Assembly: GCF_001540865.1 (NCBI RefSeq) | Contig: NC_033632.1 | Coordinates: 8,272,396 to 8,336,395 of the forward strand | Reading direction: 5' to 3' | Length of the DNA: 64,000 nucleotides | Source: Ananas comosus | Lineage: Eukaryota; Streptophyta; Magnoliopsida; Poales; Bromeliaceae | In this document: piece after piece, positions 1 through 10,144 of the stretch | Position numbering within the stretch: the stretch's first letter is position 1 | Layout of the letters: each line of letters begins with the position of its first letter | Program-made: the position numbers and the translations under genes | The notes under the pieces: model-generated | Told to the model about the DNA's origin: nothing | Database searches by the model: none | Seen by the model: only the letters and a program-made list of their open reading frames with translations

Positions 1-572
1 AAAAACTCTTCCCTTCCAATTGAGGTCCAACGATATTTATGGATTTTTTTTTTTTAACGTGCGGATGATGGGGGTGGAAATAGTGGGACGTGGTTAGTTA
101 CGCTGGGATTGTGGGATATGGGTTGTTACGATAGTATCGTAGGATGTGGGAGTTTTTTTTTTTTTTTTTTTTTGACAATCGTGGGATGACAGGTGGGATT
201 GTAGGATGATGGGTGGTTACGATGGGATTGTAAGAATATTACGAATTAATCCTTTCTCTTTGCTCATATTATATTTTAGTTAAAATAATAAAGTATTATA
301 TAATTAAAGCGGAGCATCTTGTAAATACATGAAAGGGAAAGGACTAATATGCTATTTGTAATACACGTTCGCACCTACGAGAGCGTCCCACTTTTTGTAA
401 CCTATGCATCTGGTGCATGGGACCACGTTCAAAATTTGAACTTAAATTTTATCCGTACACCTGGTGCATAGATCATCTCATACACCATCTTTTTATTATT
501 ATTATTATTATTATTTTTTTTTCTTTCTTCTTCCTCTTTCATTCCTCTCTCTTTTTTTTTTATGCTTCAACA
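1..572. other. AT-rich intergenic DNA with simple repeats
   Basis: No gene is visible. The first 250 bases repeat short motifs of the type GTGGGAT and GGATGATGGG, interrupted by a poly-T tract near 150-172. A TTA/TTATT microsatellite and poly-T runs lie at about 492-565. The motif CTGGTGCAT occurs twice (near 409 and 460). The truncated LTR of RE1 begins abruptly at 573, so this stretch is the flank on the far side of a deletion. Confidence 0.5.
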
Positions 573-827
573 CCCGCGTACCGGTACAACCATCACCGCG
601 TACCGGTACAGCCATCAAGCCCGTACCGGTACACTGCCCTCTGAAGGCTACCCGAGAGCTAGCCAAAAATCCAACTTTTTTGATTTTGACGCAAGATTTT
701 AAACCACAATTCTCGAGACTCGAACCATAGGTCGGAACACAGTCAACGACCTACCAGAAAGTCTGGAAAAGTTTAGAACACACTCAATTACTCGAACCCA
801 GCAATTTGTAAGGTCCAGTGCGTTACA
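573..827 (-). repeat. RE1 3' LTR, truncated to its first 255 bases
   Basis: On the minus strand this starts with TGTAACGCACTGGACC immediately after the polypurine tract. It matches 8325-8579, the head of the full LTR, without indels. It carries three of the six GTACCGGTAC palindromes found in the full copy (578-587, 600-609, 623-632). The match stops at 573, so about 2.3 kb of LTR has been lost. Confidence 0.92.
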
Positions 828-839
828 TTCACCCCTCCT
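828..839 (-). promoter_or_regulatory. RE1 polypurine tract
   Basis: The minus strand reads AGGAGGGGTGAA directly before the 3' LTR start. This is the plus-strand priming site for reverse transcription. RE3 has the same sequence at 17331-17342 and RE4 a close variant at 44799-44810. Confidence 0.85.
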
Positions 840-882
840 AAAAAGGAGTTTCGTCCGCAAAACTCAAAAAAGGCAAAGTACC

Positions 883-2257
883 TCAAGCCTCCATCTGAAA
901 AAGATGGGGATAACGCTCCAGCAGCGCGCTCTCTAGCTCCCTCGTGGCCTCCCGCTCCCCGTGGTTGCTCCAAAGGACCTTCACATACGAAATATCCCGA
1001 TTCCGCAGCTTCTTCACCTCGCGAGCCAAAATCTTCACTGGTTGCTCCTCGAAGCTCAAATCCTTGCGCAGCTCCACTGGTACAGCTTCCAAAACATGAG
1101 CTGGATCATGAATGTACCTCCGAAGGACCGATACGTGAAAGACGTTGTGCACGTCCGATAGGTTCGGCGGTAGAGCAAGTCTATACGCTACCGGGTCTAT
1201 ACGCTCCAAAACCTCATACGGTTTAATGAAACGGGGACTTAACTTCCCCCGAATCCCAAATTTCTTTATTCCTCTAGTCGGCGAGACCCTTAAGAAAAAA
1301 CATGGTCTCCAACTTGGAACTCCAAGTCTCGCCGCCGTCGATCAGCATAGCTCCTCTGCCTGCTCTGCGCTACCAAAAGTCGCTCCCGAGCAATGCGAAC
1401 TTTGTCCTCAGCTTCTCGGAGCACATCGGGGCCTAAAGCCAATCTCTCGCCAACTTCACTCCAATGAAGTGGCGATCTACACTTCCGTCCATAGAGGGCC
1501 TCAAACGGTGCCATCTTGATGCTTGCTTGATAATTGTTGTTATAAGCAACCTCCGCCATAGGTAGATGCTGTGACCATCCTCCCTAGAAGTCTATCACGC
1601 ATGCCCGGAGCATATCCTCTAAGGTTTGTATAGTGCGCTCCGACTGCCCATCGCTCTGCGGGTGGAAAGCAGTGCTGAAGTCCAATCGAGTGCCAAGGGC
1701 GTCCTGCAGACTCCTCCAAAAGTGAGACACAAACCGGGTGTCTTGATCTGATACAATCGATGTAGGCACTCCATGAAGCCGCACAATCTCATCAAGGTAC
1801 ACTTGTGCGAGCTTCTGCCCGGTCCAAGTAGTATGAATAGACACGAAGTGCGCCGACTTCGTCAACCTATCCACGATCACCCAAATAGCATCATGCCCTG
1901 CTTGAGAGCGAGGCAACCCTGTCACAAAGTCCATGATGATCTTCTCCCATTTCCAGACGGGAATAGGGAACTCTGAAGTTTTCGCGCGGGAACTCGATGC
2001 TCAGCCTTTACTTGTTGGCAAGTTAAACAACGAGCTACAAACTCGCCAGCGTCCTTTTTTATCCTGGGCCACCAATAGAGTAATCTTAAATCCTTGCACA
2101 TCTTGGTGCCTCCCGGATGTATAACATACGGCGCTCGGTGCGCTTCTTGAAGAACATCCTCTTTAATCCCCGAATCCGCGGGTACACAAATCCGCCCACG
2201 AAAACGCATTAATCCCTGATCATCCAAAAGGAAGTCGCCGGTGCAACCATCAACCAC
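883..2257 (-). pseudogene. RE1 pol, integrase and chromodomain-like C-terminus, broken
   Basis: Continues the pol reading frame after a TGA stop near 2258-2263. In order: an HHCC-type zinc-binding stretch (HRAPYVIHPGG, then [12 protein letters not shown]), the integrase core starting [10 protein letters not shown] with the second catalytic Asp in SDQDTRF, the GPY/F-type region, and a chromodomain-like tail (VKVLWSNHGEREAT, ending RYPHLFQ). Damage: a one-base insertion near 1965-1980 changes frame, a TAG stop lies at about 1581-1583, and another frameshift near 1285-1292 separates the last segment (1209-883). The equivalent part of RE3 is better preserved, which makes these lesions easy to place. 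Integrase would insert the cDNA; the chromodomain is thought to bias targeting to heterochromatin. Not functional as read. Confidence 0.88.
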
Positions 2258-2263
2258 TTTACC

Positions 2264-5200
2264 TCAAATCTTTTGCAATTCCAAATCGGAAACTTGTTTC
2301 TCTTTGATTCCCTCCAACAAGGTAGGTTGCACTACCAATGTCATCAATCTCAAGGGTGTGTCAGGAGTCACTATCTCCAATTCCAACTGCTTCATCTGCT
2401 CGATCAACTGCGGTTGAGTCACAACATGCATCGCTAAGTTTTCCATTGATTTCCTACTTAGCGCATCCGCCACCACGTTAGCCTTGCCCGGGTGGTAAAG
2501 GATCGTCAGATCATAGTCCTTGAGTAGCTCCAACCATCGGCGCTGCCTCAAGTTCAACTCCTTCTGAGTGAATAAATATTTTAAGCTCTTGTGATCCGTA
2601 TATACTTCACATCGCTCGCCATAGAGATAGTGGCACCATAGCTTCAAAGCAAAGACTACGGCTGCAAACTCCAAGTCATGCGTCGGGTAGTTCTTTTCAT
2701 ATTCCTTTAGTTGGCGAGAAGCATACGCGATCACCTTACCATCCTGCATCAATACACAGCCCAATCCATTAAGTGAAGCATCACTATAAACCACATACCC
2801 TGCTCCAGCTACTGGTAGGGTCAGGATCGGAGCGGTAGTCAATCGTTGCTTCAACTTTTGGAAGCTTCTCTCGCACGTATCATTCCAAATGAACTTGACT
2901 CCTTTATGCGTGAGGCTCGTGAGGGGAGTAGACAGTTTAGCAAATCCCTCGACAAATCTCCGGTAGTATCCGGCCAATCCAAGGAAACTCCGTATCTCCG
3001 TGACGCTCGTCGGTCTCGGCCAATCCTTGATTGCTTCAATTTTCTTAGGGTCCACGGCTATACCCGATCCAAAAATCAAGTGTCCAAGGAAGACTACCTC
3101 TCGAAGCCAAAATTCACATTTCTTCAACTTGGTATAAAGCTCCTTTTCCCGAAGTACTTGGAGTACAATCCTCAAGTGTTCCTCGTGATCCACATCGCTT
3201 CGGGAGTAGACCAAAATGTCGTCGATGAACACTACGACGAACCTGTCTAGATAAGGCTTGAAAACACGGTTCATTAGATCCATAAAAGCTGCCGGGGCAT
3301 TAGTAAGCCCGAACGGCATGACTGTAAACTCGTAGTGTCCATACCGTGTTCTAAAAGCCGTCTTCGATACATCCTCGGGCTTGATCTTCAATTGGTGGTA
3401 TCCCGACTGCAAGTCTATCTTGGAATACACACACGATCCCTGAAGTTGATCAAACAAGTCGTCGATCTTCGGTAACGGATACTTATTCTTAATCGTGACC
3501 TTATTGAGTTCACGATAATCCACGCAAAGGCGAAGTGATCCATCATTTTTCTTGACGAACAAAACGGGTGCTCCCCAAGGTGAAACGCTCGGTCGAATGA
3601 AGCCTTTGTCCAACAAATCCTGTAGCTGTGCCCTCAGCTCCCTCAGCTCTGCCGGTGCCATCCTATAGGGTGCCTTTGAGATTGGGGTAGTCCCAGGGAC
3701 GAGATCTACCACAAACTCAATCTCCCTATCAGGAGGCATACCCGGTAGCTCAGCTGGAAACACATCCTGAAACTCCCGCACCACCGGGATATCCTCAATC
3801 CTAGGGGTGTCATCTTCGCCCCTCAGCACAACACTAGCCAAATAGGCTACACAACCTCTGCTGATCAGCTGCCTAGCTCGAGACGAGCTGATCGTCATCG
3901 CAAACAGCGAACTCCGGCATCCACTAAATACCACCTCAGTCTGCCCAGGTTCTCTAAAAGTAACCGTGCGATTCTTGCAATCAATCGTGGCATAATACTT
4001 GGTCAACCAATCCATGCCCAAGACCACATCAAAATCCCCCAGCTTGCGCAAAGCTAGCAAATCTATAGGCATGATCCAATCTCCTACCCGAATAGGGCAA
4101 CTGGGGCTAAACTCTCTAATGTCCAAGATGTGGTCGGGTACTACAACATGTCCCGTATGCAACAAAGAAACCAAAGGGATGCCATGCAACTCGGCAAACA
4201 GCCGATCTATAAATGAATGCGATGCACCGGTATCAAATAAAGCACGAACTCTAATGCCATCAAGTAAAATGATACCTGCAACCACATCCTCGGCTGCTGC
4301 CGCCTCCTCGGTCTGAGCGGCGTACATGCGCCCACTCGGGGCCTGTCGAGATCCCTCGCTCTGGCGCTGGACGGGTGGCCGCCCAGGCTGGTACTGTGTC
4401 GACGGAGTCCCGTGGCTGACGGCTGGTAGAGCCGGTGCCGATGCAGTCGACGGTGCCGGTGAAGAACCTCTCGGGCACTCGGTACGCACGTGGCCCTCCT
4501 GGCCACACTGGAAACACCTGCCCGCCCGCTGTGGACACTGCGGTGGGTAATGGGGACCACCGCAGATCACACACGGGGAAGGCCGGCGCCGATCGGATCC
4601 TCCTCGATGCGCTGCTGAGCCGCGTCCACGCTGCTGGCTCCTCGGATGCTTCGGCGGCCTCCTAGAGTGCGTCTGGCTCGCACCCTCAGCCGCAGGCCTC
4701 TTGGCCTTACCCTTGTCCCTAGCCTCTCGCTGCTCCTGGACCTCTGCCGCGCCGCTCTCCACGATGAGCGCGCGATCCACCACCTCCCGGTAGGTTTGGA
4801 GGTTAGAGGATTGCACAAACCGGAAGATCGACGGTCGCAACCCTCGCTCGAAGATGCGGGCCTTGTCCTCGTCGTCCCGCACGACGAAGGGCACGCAATG
4901 CAGAAGCCGAGAAAACTCTCTCTCGTACTCGGCTACAGTCCTGTCACCCTGGCGCAAGCTGCGCAGATCCTGCTCCATCTTCCTCTTGACGCTGGTCGGG
5001 AAGTAGTGCGCCAAAAGAAGCTCCTTGAACCTCGTCCCAGTGATAGCTGCCAAGTCTGTGTGGGGGTTCTCCTGGAGATCCAACCACCAGCGGTAGGCCT
5101 CGCAGTCCAAATGGTGAGTGGCGAGCCAAACTCTATCCCTCTCCTCCACGAAGGTGTCGCGGAAGAGCTTCTCCATATGCATCAACCACTTCTCCACGAT

Positions 5201-5431
5201 CCAGTGGTCGACCTTCTCGCCATCGAAGACTCGGGGACTGCACCTCCTGAACTCATTGAGGCGCTCCATCAGTCTGTCTCGCTCCGCCCCCTCAACCAAA
5301 GTAGGGAATGCTGCTCCAACCGGGGGCCTCTGCACAGGTGGTGCCACCAAAACCTCCTCCTGGGGTGCGGCCACAGACGCCGCACGCGAAGAACTAGGCG
5401 CGGGGGACAGCGCTCTCGGTGCGACGTCCAC
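2264..5431 (-). pseudogene. RE1 gag-pro-RT-RNase H polyprotein segment (1055 codons open)
   Basis: The longest open frame in the window. Residues about 60-230 are a Retrotrans_gag (capsid-like) domain. Two zinc knuckles follow: [13 protein letters not shown] (287-299, CX2CX3HX4C) and [14 protein letters not shown] (307-320, CX2CX4HX4C). The aspartic protease active site is DTGASHSFI at about 400. Reverse transcriptase runs about 585-790 with [24 protein letters not shown] and the catalytic FIDD box at 735-738. RNase H has YSDAS (882-886), the catalytic Glu near 921 and TDHKSL (Asp 946), ending with DALSR (989-993). The frame is open at both ends into the same phase: a TAG near 5480-5482 cuts it from the gag N-terminus and a TGA near 2258-2263 from integrase. 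The displayed Met at 5431 is therefore not the true start. All visible catalytic motifs are intact. Confidence 0.93.
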
Positions 5432-5482
5432 AACTAACGCTGGCGGTGTAGGGGCCTGCGTCTCCCTAGAAGCTGCTGCCTG

Positions 5483-5707
5483 CTACAAGAGTAAGTCCTC
5501 CAGGCGCTTCATCCGCGCCTCCTGTCGGTGCGCCACCTCAGTCTGCTGTCGGGCCGCCTCCGCCTGCTGAGTGACTAAATCAGTGAGGGCCGCAAGCTGG
5601 CCCCTCAACTCACGGACCTCGCTGGATCCGGAGGTAGCGGAGGTCTCGACCTCCTCAAAGTTCGCCGCATCGTCCGCCCCGGCAGATTGGGAGCGAGTAA
5701 TCGGCAT
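5483..5707 (-). pseudogene. RE1 gag N-terminus
   Basis: Probable gag start at the ATG ending at 5707 (MPITRSQSAG), chosen because upstream codons are leader sequence and because this position matches the gag starts of RE3 (13032) and RE4 (38957) relative to the conserved leader hairpin. The roughly 75 residues form a heptad-like, Gln- and Arg-rich helix (LRGQLAALTDLVTQQAEAAR onward) that resembles a coiled coil. It ends at a TAG near 5480-5482, in the same phase as the downstream gag-pol frame, so a single stop separates them. A related coiled-coil N-terminus is visible in RE3 and RE4. Confidence 0.8.
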
Positions 5708-5829
5708 CGTCGCTACAACATCACAAAAGCGTAAGTTAGTAAAACCCACGCTATCGCATCCCCGCTCAAAATAGACAATACCCAAATCATGCGAAAGTAA
5801 GGAAGTGTTATCCACAACTAACTCTCGAT

Positions 5830-5855
5830 GTTACGTTGTCGGCCGCCAACGTAAC
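5830..5855 (-). promoter_or_regulatory. RE1 leader hairpin with palindromic loop
   Basis: On the minus strand a perfect 9-bp stem (GTTACGTTG pairing with CAACGTAAC) encloses the octamer loop GCGGCCGA, whose CGGCCG core is self-complementary. It lies in the untranslated leader between the primer-binding site and gag, about 175-190 nt from the primer-binding site. RE3 and RE4 have the same loop at nearly the same distance. The likely role, by analogy with retroviral kissing-loop signals, is genomic RNA dimerisation or packaging; this is inference. Confidence 0.6.
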
Positions 5856-6028
5856 CCTCCGCGAAGTTAGAAGCCAAACACTCCAATCAACTCTAACTTT
5901 TTAGAGTTATCATAATACCCAATCATGATACTTTCGCTCACAAGTCGAATAGACCTCGTCTCTCACGAGCCTATTTCCTATAGTCCAACCGGCCTAAGGT
6001 TTGCTAGGTCCACTAAGACTCAACCCTA

Positions 6029-6041
6029 GGCTCTGATACCA
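6029..6041 (-). promoter_or_regulatory. RE1 primer-binding site (initiator Met tRNA)
   Basis: The minus strand reads TGGTATCAGAGCC eight bases inside the 5' LTR end. This is the standard complement of the 3' end of plant initiator methionine tRNA and primes minus-strand synthesis. It fixes the orientation of RE1. Confidence 0.93.
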
Positions 6042-6049
6042 ATTTAATC

Positions 6050-8579
6050 TGTCACGTCCCGAGACGTAGCGGAAGCCCGCCCGGGACGTGCCCAGACCCG
6101 CCATACGTCTAAAACATATAAGGCGTCTAAAAACAACAATAAATAAAGCGGTAATAAAAGACAACTAGGGGTATCAGAGTATGATATAATACTAAGTTCT
6201 ACAATAGAGAAAGGAGCATAAAGCTGGAATCCACTAATAAAAGCATAAAGTAATACAAAGAAAATCCCAAATACAAGTGCTAAAAGTAGGTACATAGGTG
6301 GTCTCTATACGTGGCTACAAAATCTTTCGCTCTCTCTCTCAACTACAAAAAGAAAGAGTAAACCACCTAGGCAAAGAACCGCTCCTCGCTAGCTAGCTAT
6401 GCGATCCCTTTGCCACGATCCCGTGCCTCCGCCGATGCAGAAGGTTCTGAAAGAAACCACGAAAAAGAGGGCGTAAGAACTATTAAAAATAGTTCCCAGT
6501 GAGCAATTACTGACTTCAGTGAATGCACCACAAGGCCCAAAGCTACAAAGAAAGTGGTCAGTAGCTATAAAAGCAATAAGGCGTAAGGTAAGTAAAAGTG
6601 TACCTTACTATAACCAGATGTCTCTACTTAGCATGATAGGCATAAGAATAAGCAACTATAACATAAATGTACATGGATGTGTATACATGAATACCCATAG
6701 GTATGCAACCAATACGATGTCCTCAATGCAATTAGTAAAGATGTCATTGTTTACTATTCTAGTTGATGTCCAGTCAATATACTAAGTCATCATCTGTCCA
6801 CATGTCATAGTGAATACTCAAAGTCAAATCTGAAGAGACCCATCCGAAGACTGTCTATGGCCCTGAGACCCACCCGTAGGCTGTCTGGCCGATGCCGAGC
6901 CTAGTGGCCCCGTGGTAGTCATCATCCCCACCCTATGAATGAGCCTGTCCCACAGCAATCCACTTCGGCGCCCAATCCCGCACGGCGAATATAAATCGCG
7001 ATGGCCATCTCCGGAGTGCCGGCTTGTAGGGAGCGACCCTCACAAGCATTAGTGCGAATGAGCACAATTGGCAAGTAGTCATATGTCCTATCACAAGTAC
7101 CAAGTCCTCATGTCTAATAACATGGAATGTAATCGAATGTCCAAAGTCTATCTCTATGTCATCATGTCTCTACATTGGAGTATATAGCAGATGTACAATG
7201 GCCTAACATTATATCTCTTTAAGTTGCTTCATAGTTTACTAATTCCAAGTGCCCTTTTTTGCACACTTTGTTCTCTATGTCACAGCATGGCAAACTATGA
7301 TTCCAAGGTACATGTTCCAAGTCTCATATTTCTAAGAGATTATGTTCTCAACTTGCACAAACAAACACTTTACCGCATGCATGCTGCCCTGACATTTAGC
7401 TCTCTATATAGAGTACAATTTTCATGATACATAGCACATGCATTTTAAGTGTTCTAAAATTCACTATAAATTCTATTAGTATAAAATGCATTCAAAAAAT
7501 ACTTTACAATAGAGTATTAGAGCATAGGGGCCATTTTGCCATTTCCACGAAGTCAACCACCAAAATCGCTTTTTTCTTGTTTAGCCGAACGAAGGTATCC
7601 AAAGCTTCCTAGTACCCTAGAAACAGCAAAAGTAGGGTCACCGAACGAAAACGAAGACCAGTTTAGCTCAATCATTAAGTTTCTCAAGCTAGGGTTTAAG
7701 GAAAACTCAACGATGTGCGAAGCCGAAGCTTATTCGATCTTAAATGGGAGTTACGGTCCTTCCATCTACCATAAACAAGGTTTCTAAACCCATCAATTGG
7801 GTTCCAAAGCCCTCAAAACGAAAATCCCCAAATCTAACCCTAATTTTCAAAATCTAGGGTTTCCATCAAAAGAATCACCACAAACTAGATCTAAAGGAAA
7901 GGATCTAGTTACTAACCTCTTAGAAGTTTCAAACCAAGCTCCAAAGTCCTCTAGGGTTGGAGGTTGATCCTCAAACAAGCTCCAATCAAGGTCCCAAGCT
8001 TCTCCAATGGTGGAAAACCCACAAAAGCAAGAAGGAGAAGGAAAAAGAGATCAAAACCCACAAAGAAAACCATCAAAAATGGAGAAGAATCCAAAGGGGA
8101 GGAGTTCTCACCTGTTCTCCACTGGTCTAGGGCTCAAAAGAGCTCACAAGGGGGCTGGAGGTAGTAATATAGGTGTTGTAATAATTGCAAACACCCCCCT
8201 GCCCGAACACTGCCCAGACTGCACTGTGTACCGGTACACGGGTTTGTGTACCGGTACACCACCCACGAAAAGCCAACCCGAGCCTCGGGTTTGCTGGGAA
8301 AAAGCCTGTGTACCGGTACACGGGCCCGCGTACCGGTACAACCATCACCGCGTACCGGTACGGCCATCAAGCCCGTACCGGTACATTGCCCTCTGAAGGC
8401 TACCCGAGAGCTAGCCAAAAATCCAACTTTTTGGATTTTGACGCAAGGTTTTAAACCACAATTCTCGGGACTCGAACCATAGGTCGGAACACAGTCAACG
8501 ACCTACCAGAAAGTCTGGAAAAGTTCAGAACACACTCAATCACTCGAACCCAGCAATTTGCAAGGTCTAGTGCGTTACA
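6050..8579 (-). repeat. RE1 5' LTR, complete (about 2.53 kb)
   Basis: Bounded by TGTAACGCACTAGACC at the 8579 end and by ...GACGTGACA at 6050 on the minus strand, with TG..CA ends. The U5-type tail (6050-6120) shares a block with other LTRs in the window: a CGGGTCTGGGCACG-type run followed by the terminal GACGTGACA. The head contains six GTACCGGTAC palindromes (8228-8384). No protein-coding gene is seen; small frames here are not supported. Confidence 0.92.
8228..8384. repeat. Cluster of six GTACCGGTAC palindromes in the RE1 LTR
   Basis: The exact 10-mer GTACCGGTAC occurs at 8228, 8248, 8310, 8330, 8352 and 8375. Most spacings are 20-23 bases, with one gap of 62. The repeated unit is roughly a 20-base arm around each palindrome. 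RE3, RE4 and the short LTR at 24312 have ACCGGT-centred palindromes with different arms in the same part of their LTRs. Confidence 0.85.
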
Positions 8580-9532
8580 CTTGTTTACACAATTACCTCT
8601 ATGTTAGCACCAAATACAGAGAAAAATTTATACTGGTTCTACCAATCAACACTTAGTGAAGCTGAAGAGAACATATGCCAAGCTGAAAAACACTAAGGGA
8701 AGAGTTTTTTTTGCACTTATTATAGACTTGTTGCACTACTTGCAAAAAACCATTGCACTAATTTGGTCAATGTTACACCATTTAGAGTCTGTTTTTTGCA
8801 ATACTATATTCACGTTTGCACAAAATACAGATAATAATTTGCCATTTTTAGACATGATTGCACCGTTGTCGCCAAAGTTGCACTACTTGCTTGGCCATGT
8901 GGTATCTCTTCTAAAAAATAAATTTTAAAAGGAGGTAAAGGCGAAGTTGCAGAGTTGCACTGGTTAGGAACTAATTACACTATTTAGCAAAGAATGCTGC
9001 AGTGTTTTTGTTGTGTTACACTATTTACAGACTTTGCACTGCTTATAGACTCGTTATATCATTTGCTTTAAAACATTGCACTAATTAAGTTAATATTAAA
9101 CCACTTACAGAGTTTTTTTTGTACTGGTTATAGGCTTGTTGCAACATTTGCGTTCAACCATTGTACTAATTAGGTCAATGTTATACCATTTACAGCCTGT
9201 TTTGCACTGCTACATTCGCGTTTGCACAAAATACAAATAACAATTTGCTCTTTTTCAGACATGATTGCACCTTTGCCGCCAAAGTTGTACTACTTTCTTG
9301 GCCCTGTGGCACTTCTTTGCAGATGAATGACTTGTCCCCCTCTTCCTTCCTCCACTTTCCAACCCTAAAGTCATGCATCTCCCTCCCCTACGCTTCTTCC
9401 ACTTCTCTGCAAATGCCAAACGCGGTGGAGAGTGCTGGAACAAACTGCCAAGCTTGCATGGAGGAGATTGTTGGAATAAACTATCCTACACTTCTTACGG
9501 TTTAGGAAGAAAACTGCCTAACTATCACGGGT
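8580..9532. repeat. Non-coding stretch with diverged direct duplication
   Basis: A segment of about 205 bases at 8703-8905 recurs at about 9112-9316. Shared blocks are CGTTTGCACAAAATACA, GACATGATTGCACC and GCCAAAGTTG. A partial third copy lies at about 9010-9110. The motif TTGCACTA recurs throughout. I see no convincing gene: the frames here are short and lack family motifs. It is the spacer between RE1 and RE2 and may be an older, unrecognised repeat. Confidence 0.6.
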
Positions 9533-10144
9533 CGATCGCTGGGACTCGACCGTGACACCTTTGGAGGCCACATTTGGTAGGCACTTGCGTTGATGAAGTT
9601 ATGGAGTTGCGGAGTTAAGACGTTCCGTCAGAATGGAGTCGCTGTCAAGTCAACAGAGGCAATTCCCTAGCAATGGCCCGTGCCATGACATGGAAATAGG
9701 TGCCGCATGCGGGGGCTCAAAACGTACCCGTCGGTGAGCACGTTTGTTCCCCCGAGGTACCAAAGGGGTGGATGCCTCGTTGGGTATATAGAGAAGGGGT
9801 GGACACTTCGTAAGGGGCCGCGACTCCCCCGTCGGCCCATAGGACATGGGTCATCCCTTGGCTAGCGGAGCGGCCAAGCCTAGCGTTCTGTGTGACCGGG
9901 TATTGGACGGTTGGAGGGACATGGGCCTAGGGTAATGTCGAGACGCGAGAGGTCGACAACATTACGGAGCGGGGTATACCGGGAGGCTTTCTCCTAGGAT
10001 CGCTTGCGCTACCTTATGCCGGCTTGGATCTCTGTAGTGGAGCGTACGAGCGGATGAGGGATAGTCTAGAGACAGATGGTCCTCTGTAAAGGACAAGGCT
10101 CGTGAAGGCAAGTGTGCTTAGCGGGGATTCGTGGGGCGCGGCAC
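9533..10144 (+). repeat. RE2 5' LTR, left part
   Basis: Aligns closely with 25357-25984 of the 3' LTR. It begins TATCACGGGTCG where the 3' LTR begins TGTCACGGGTCG, so the canonical TG end has mutated. The first 33 bases can fold on themselves: GTCACGG and GTCGA near the start face TCGA and CCGTGAC. RE3 interrupts it at 10145. Confidence 0.88.
10140..10144. repeat. RE3 target-site duplication, left copy (GGCAC)
   Basis: The five bases before RE3 read GGCAC; the five after it (20910-20914) read GGCGC. The uninterrupted RE2 3' LTR has GGCGC at the same site (about 25975-25979), showing that the left copy has one G-to-A change at a CpG. Confidence 0.9.

Larger units (their letters stand above)
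573..8579 (-). mobile_element. RE1: Ty3/gypsy chromovirus (Tekay/Del-like), minus strand, 3' LTR truncated
   Basis: Order on the minus strand: 5' LTR (8579-6050), primer-binding site, leader, gag, protease, reverse transcriptase, RNase H, integrase, chromodomain-like tail, polypurine tract, then only the first 255 bases of the 3' LTR (827-573). The two LTR heads align without gaps over 255 bases and differ at about nine sites by eye, nearly all transitions, as expected from decay of methylated cytosines. Gag-pol has at least three in-frame stops and two frameshifts, so this copy is defective. The clade call rests on gag-pol order, long LTRs and the chromodomain-type integrase end. No target duplication can be tested because the left end is lost. 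Confidence 0.9.

Noticed and set aside
5118..5570. Plus-strand frames of 130-260 codons opposite RE1 gag-pol (e.g. 4646-5437)
   Set aside because: They are antisense shadows of the GC-rich gag region; no domain or start context supports them.
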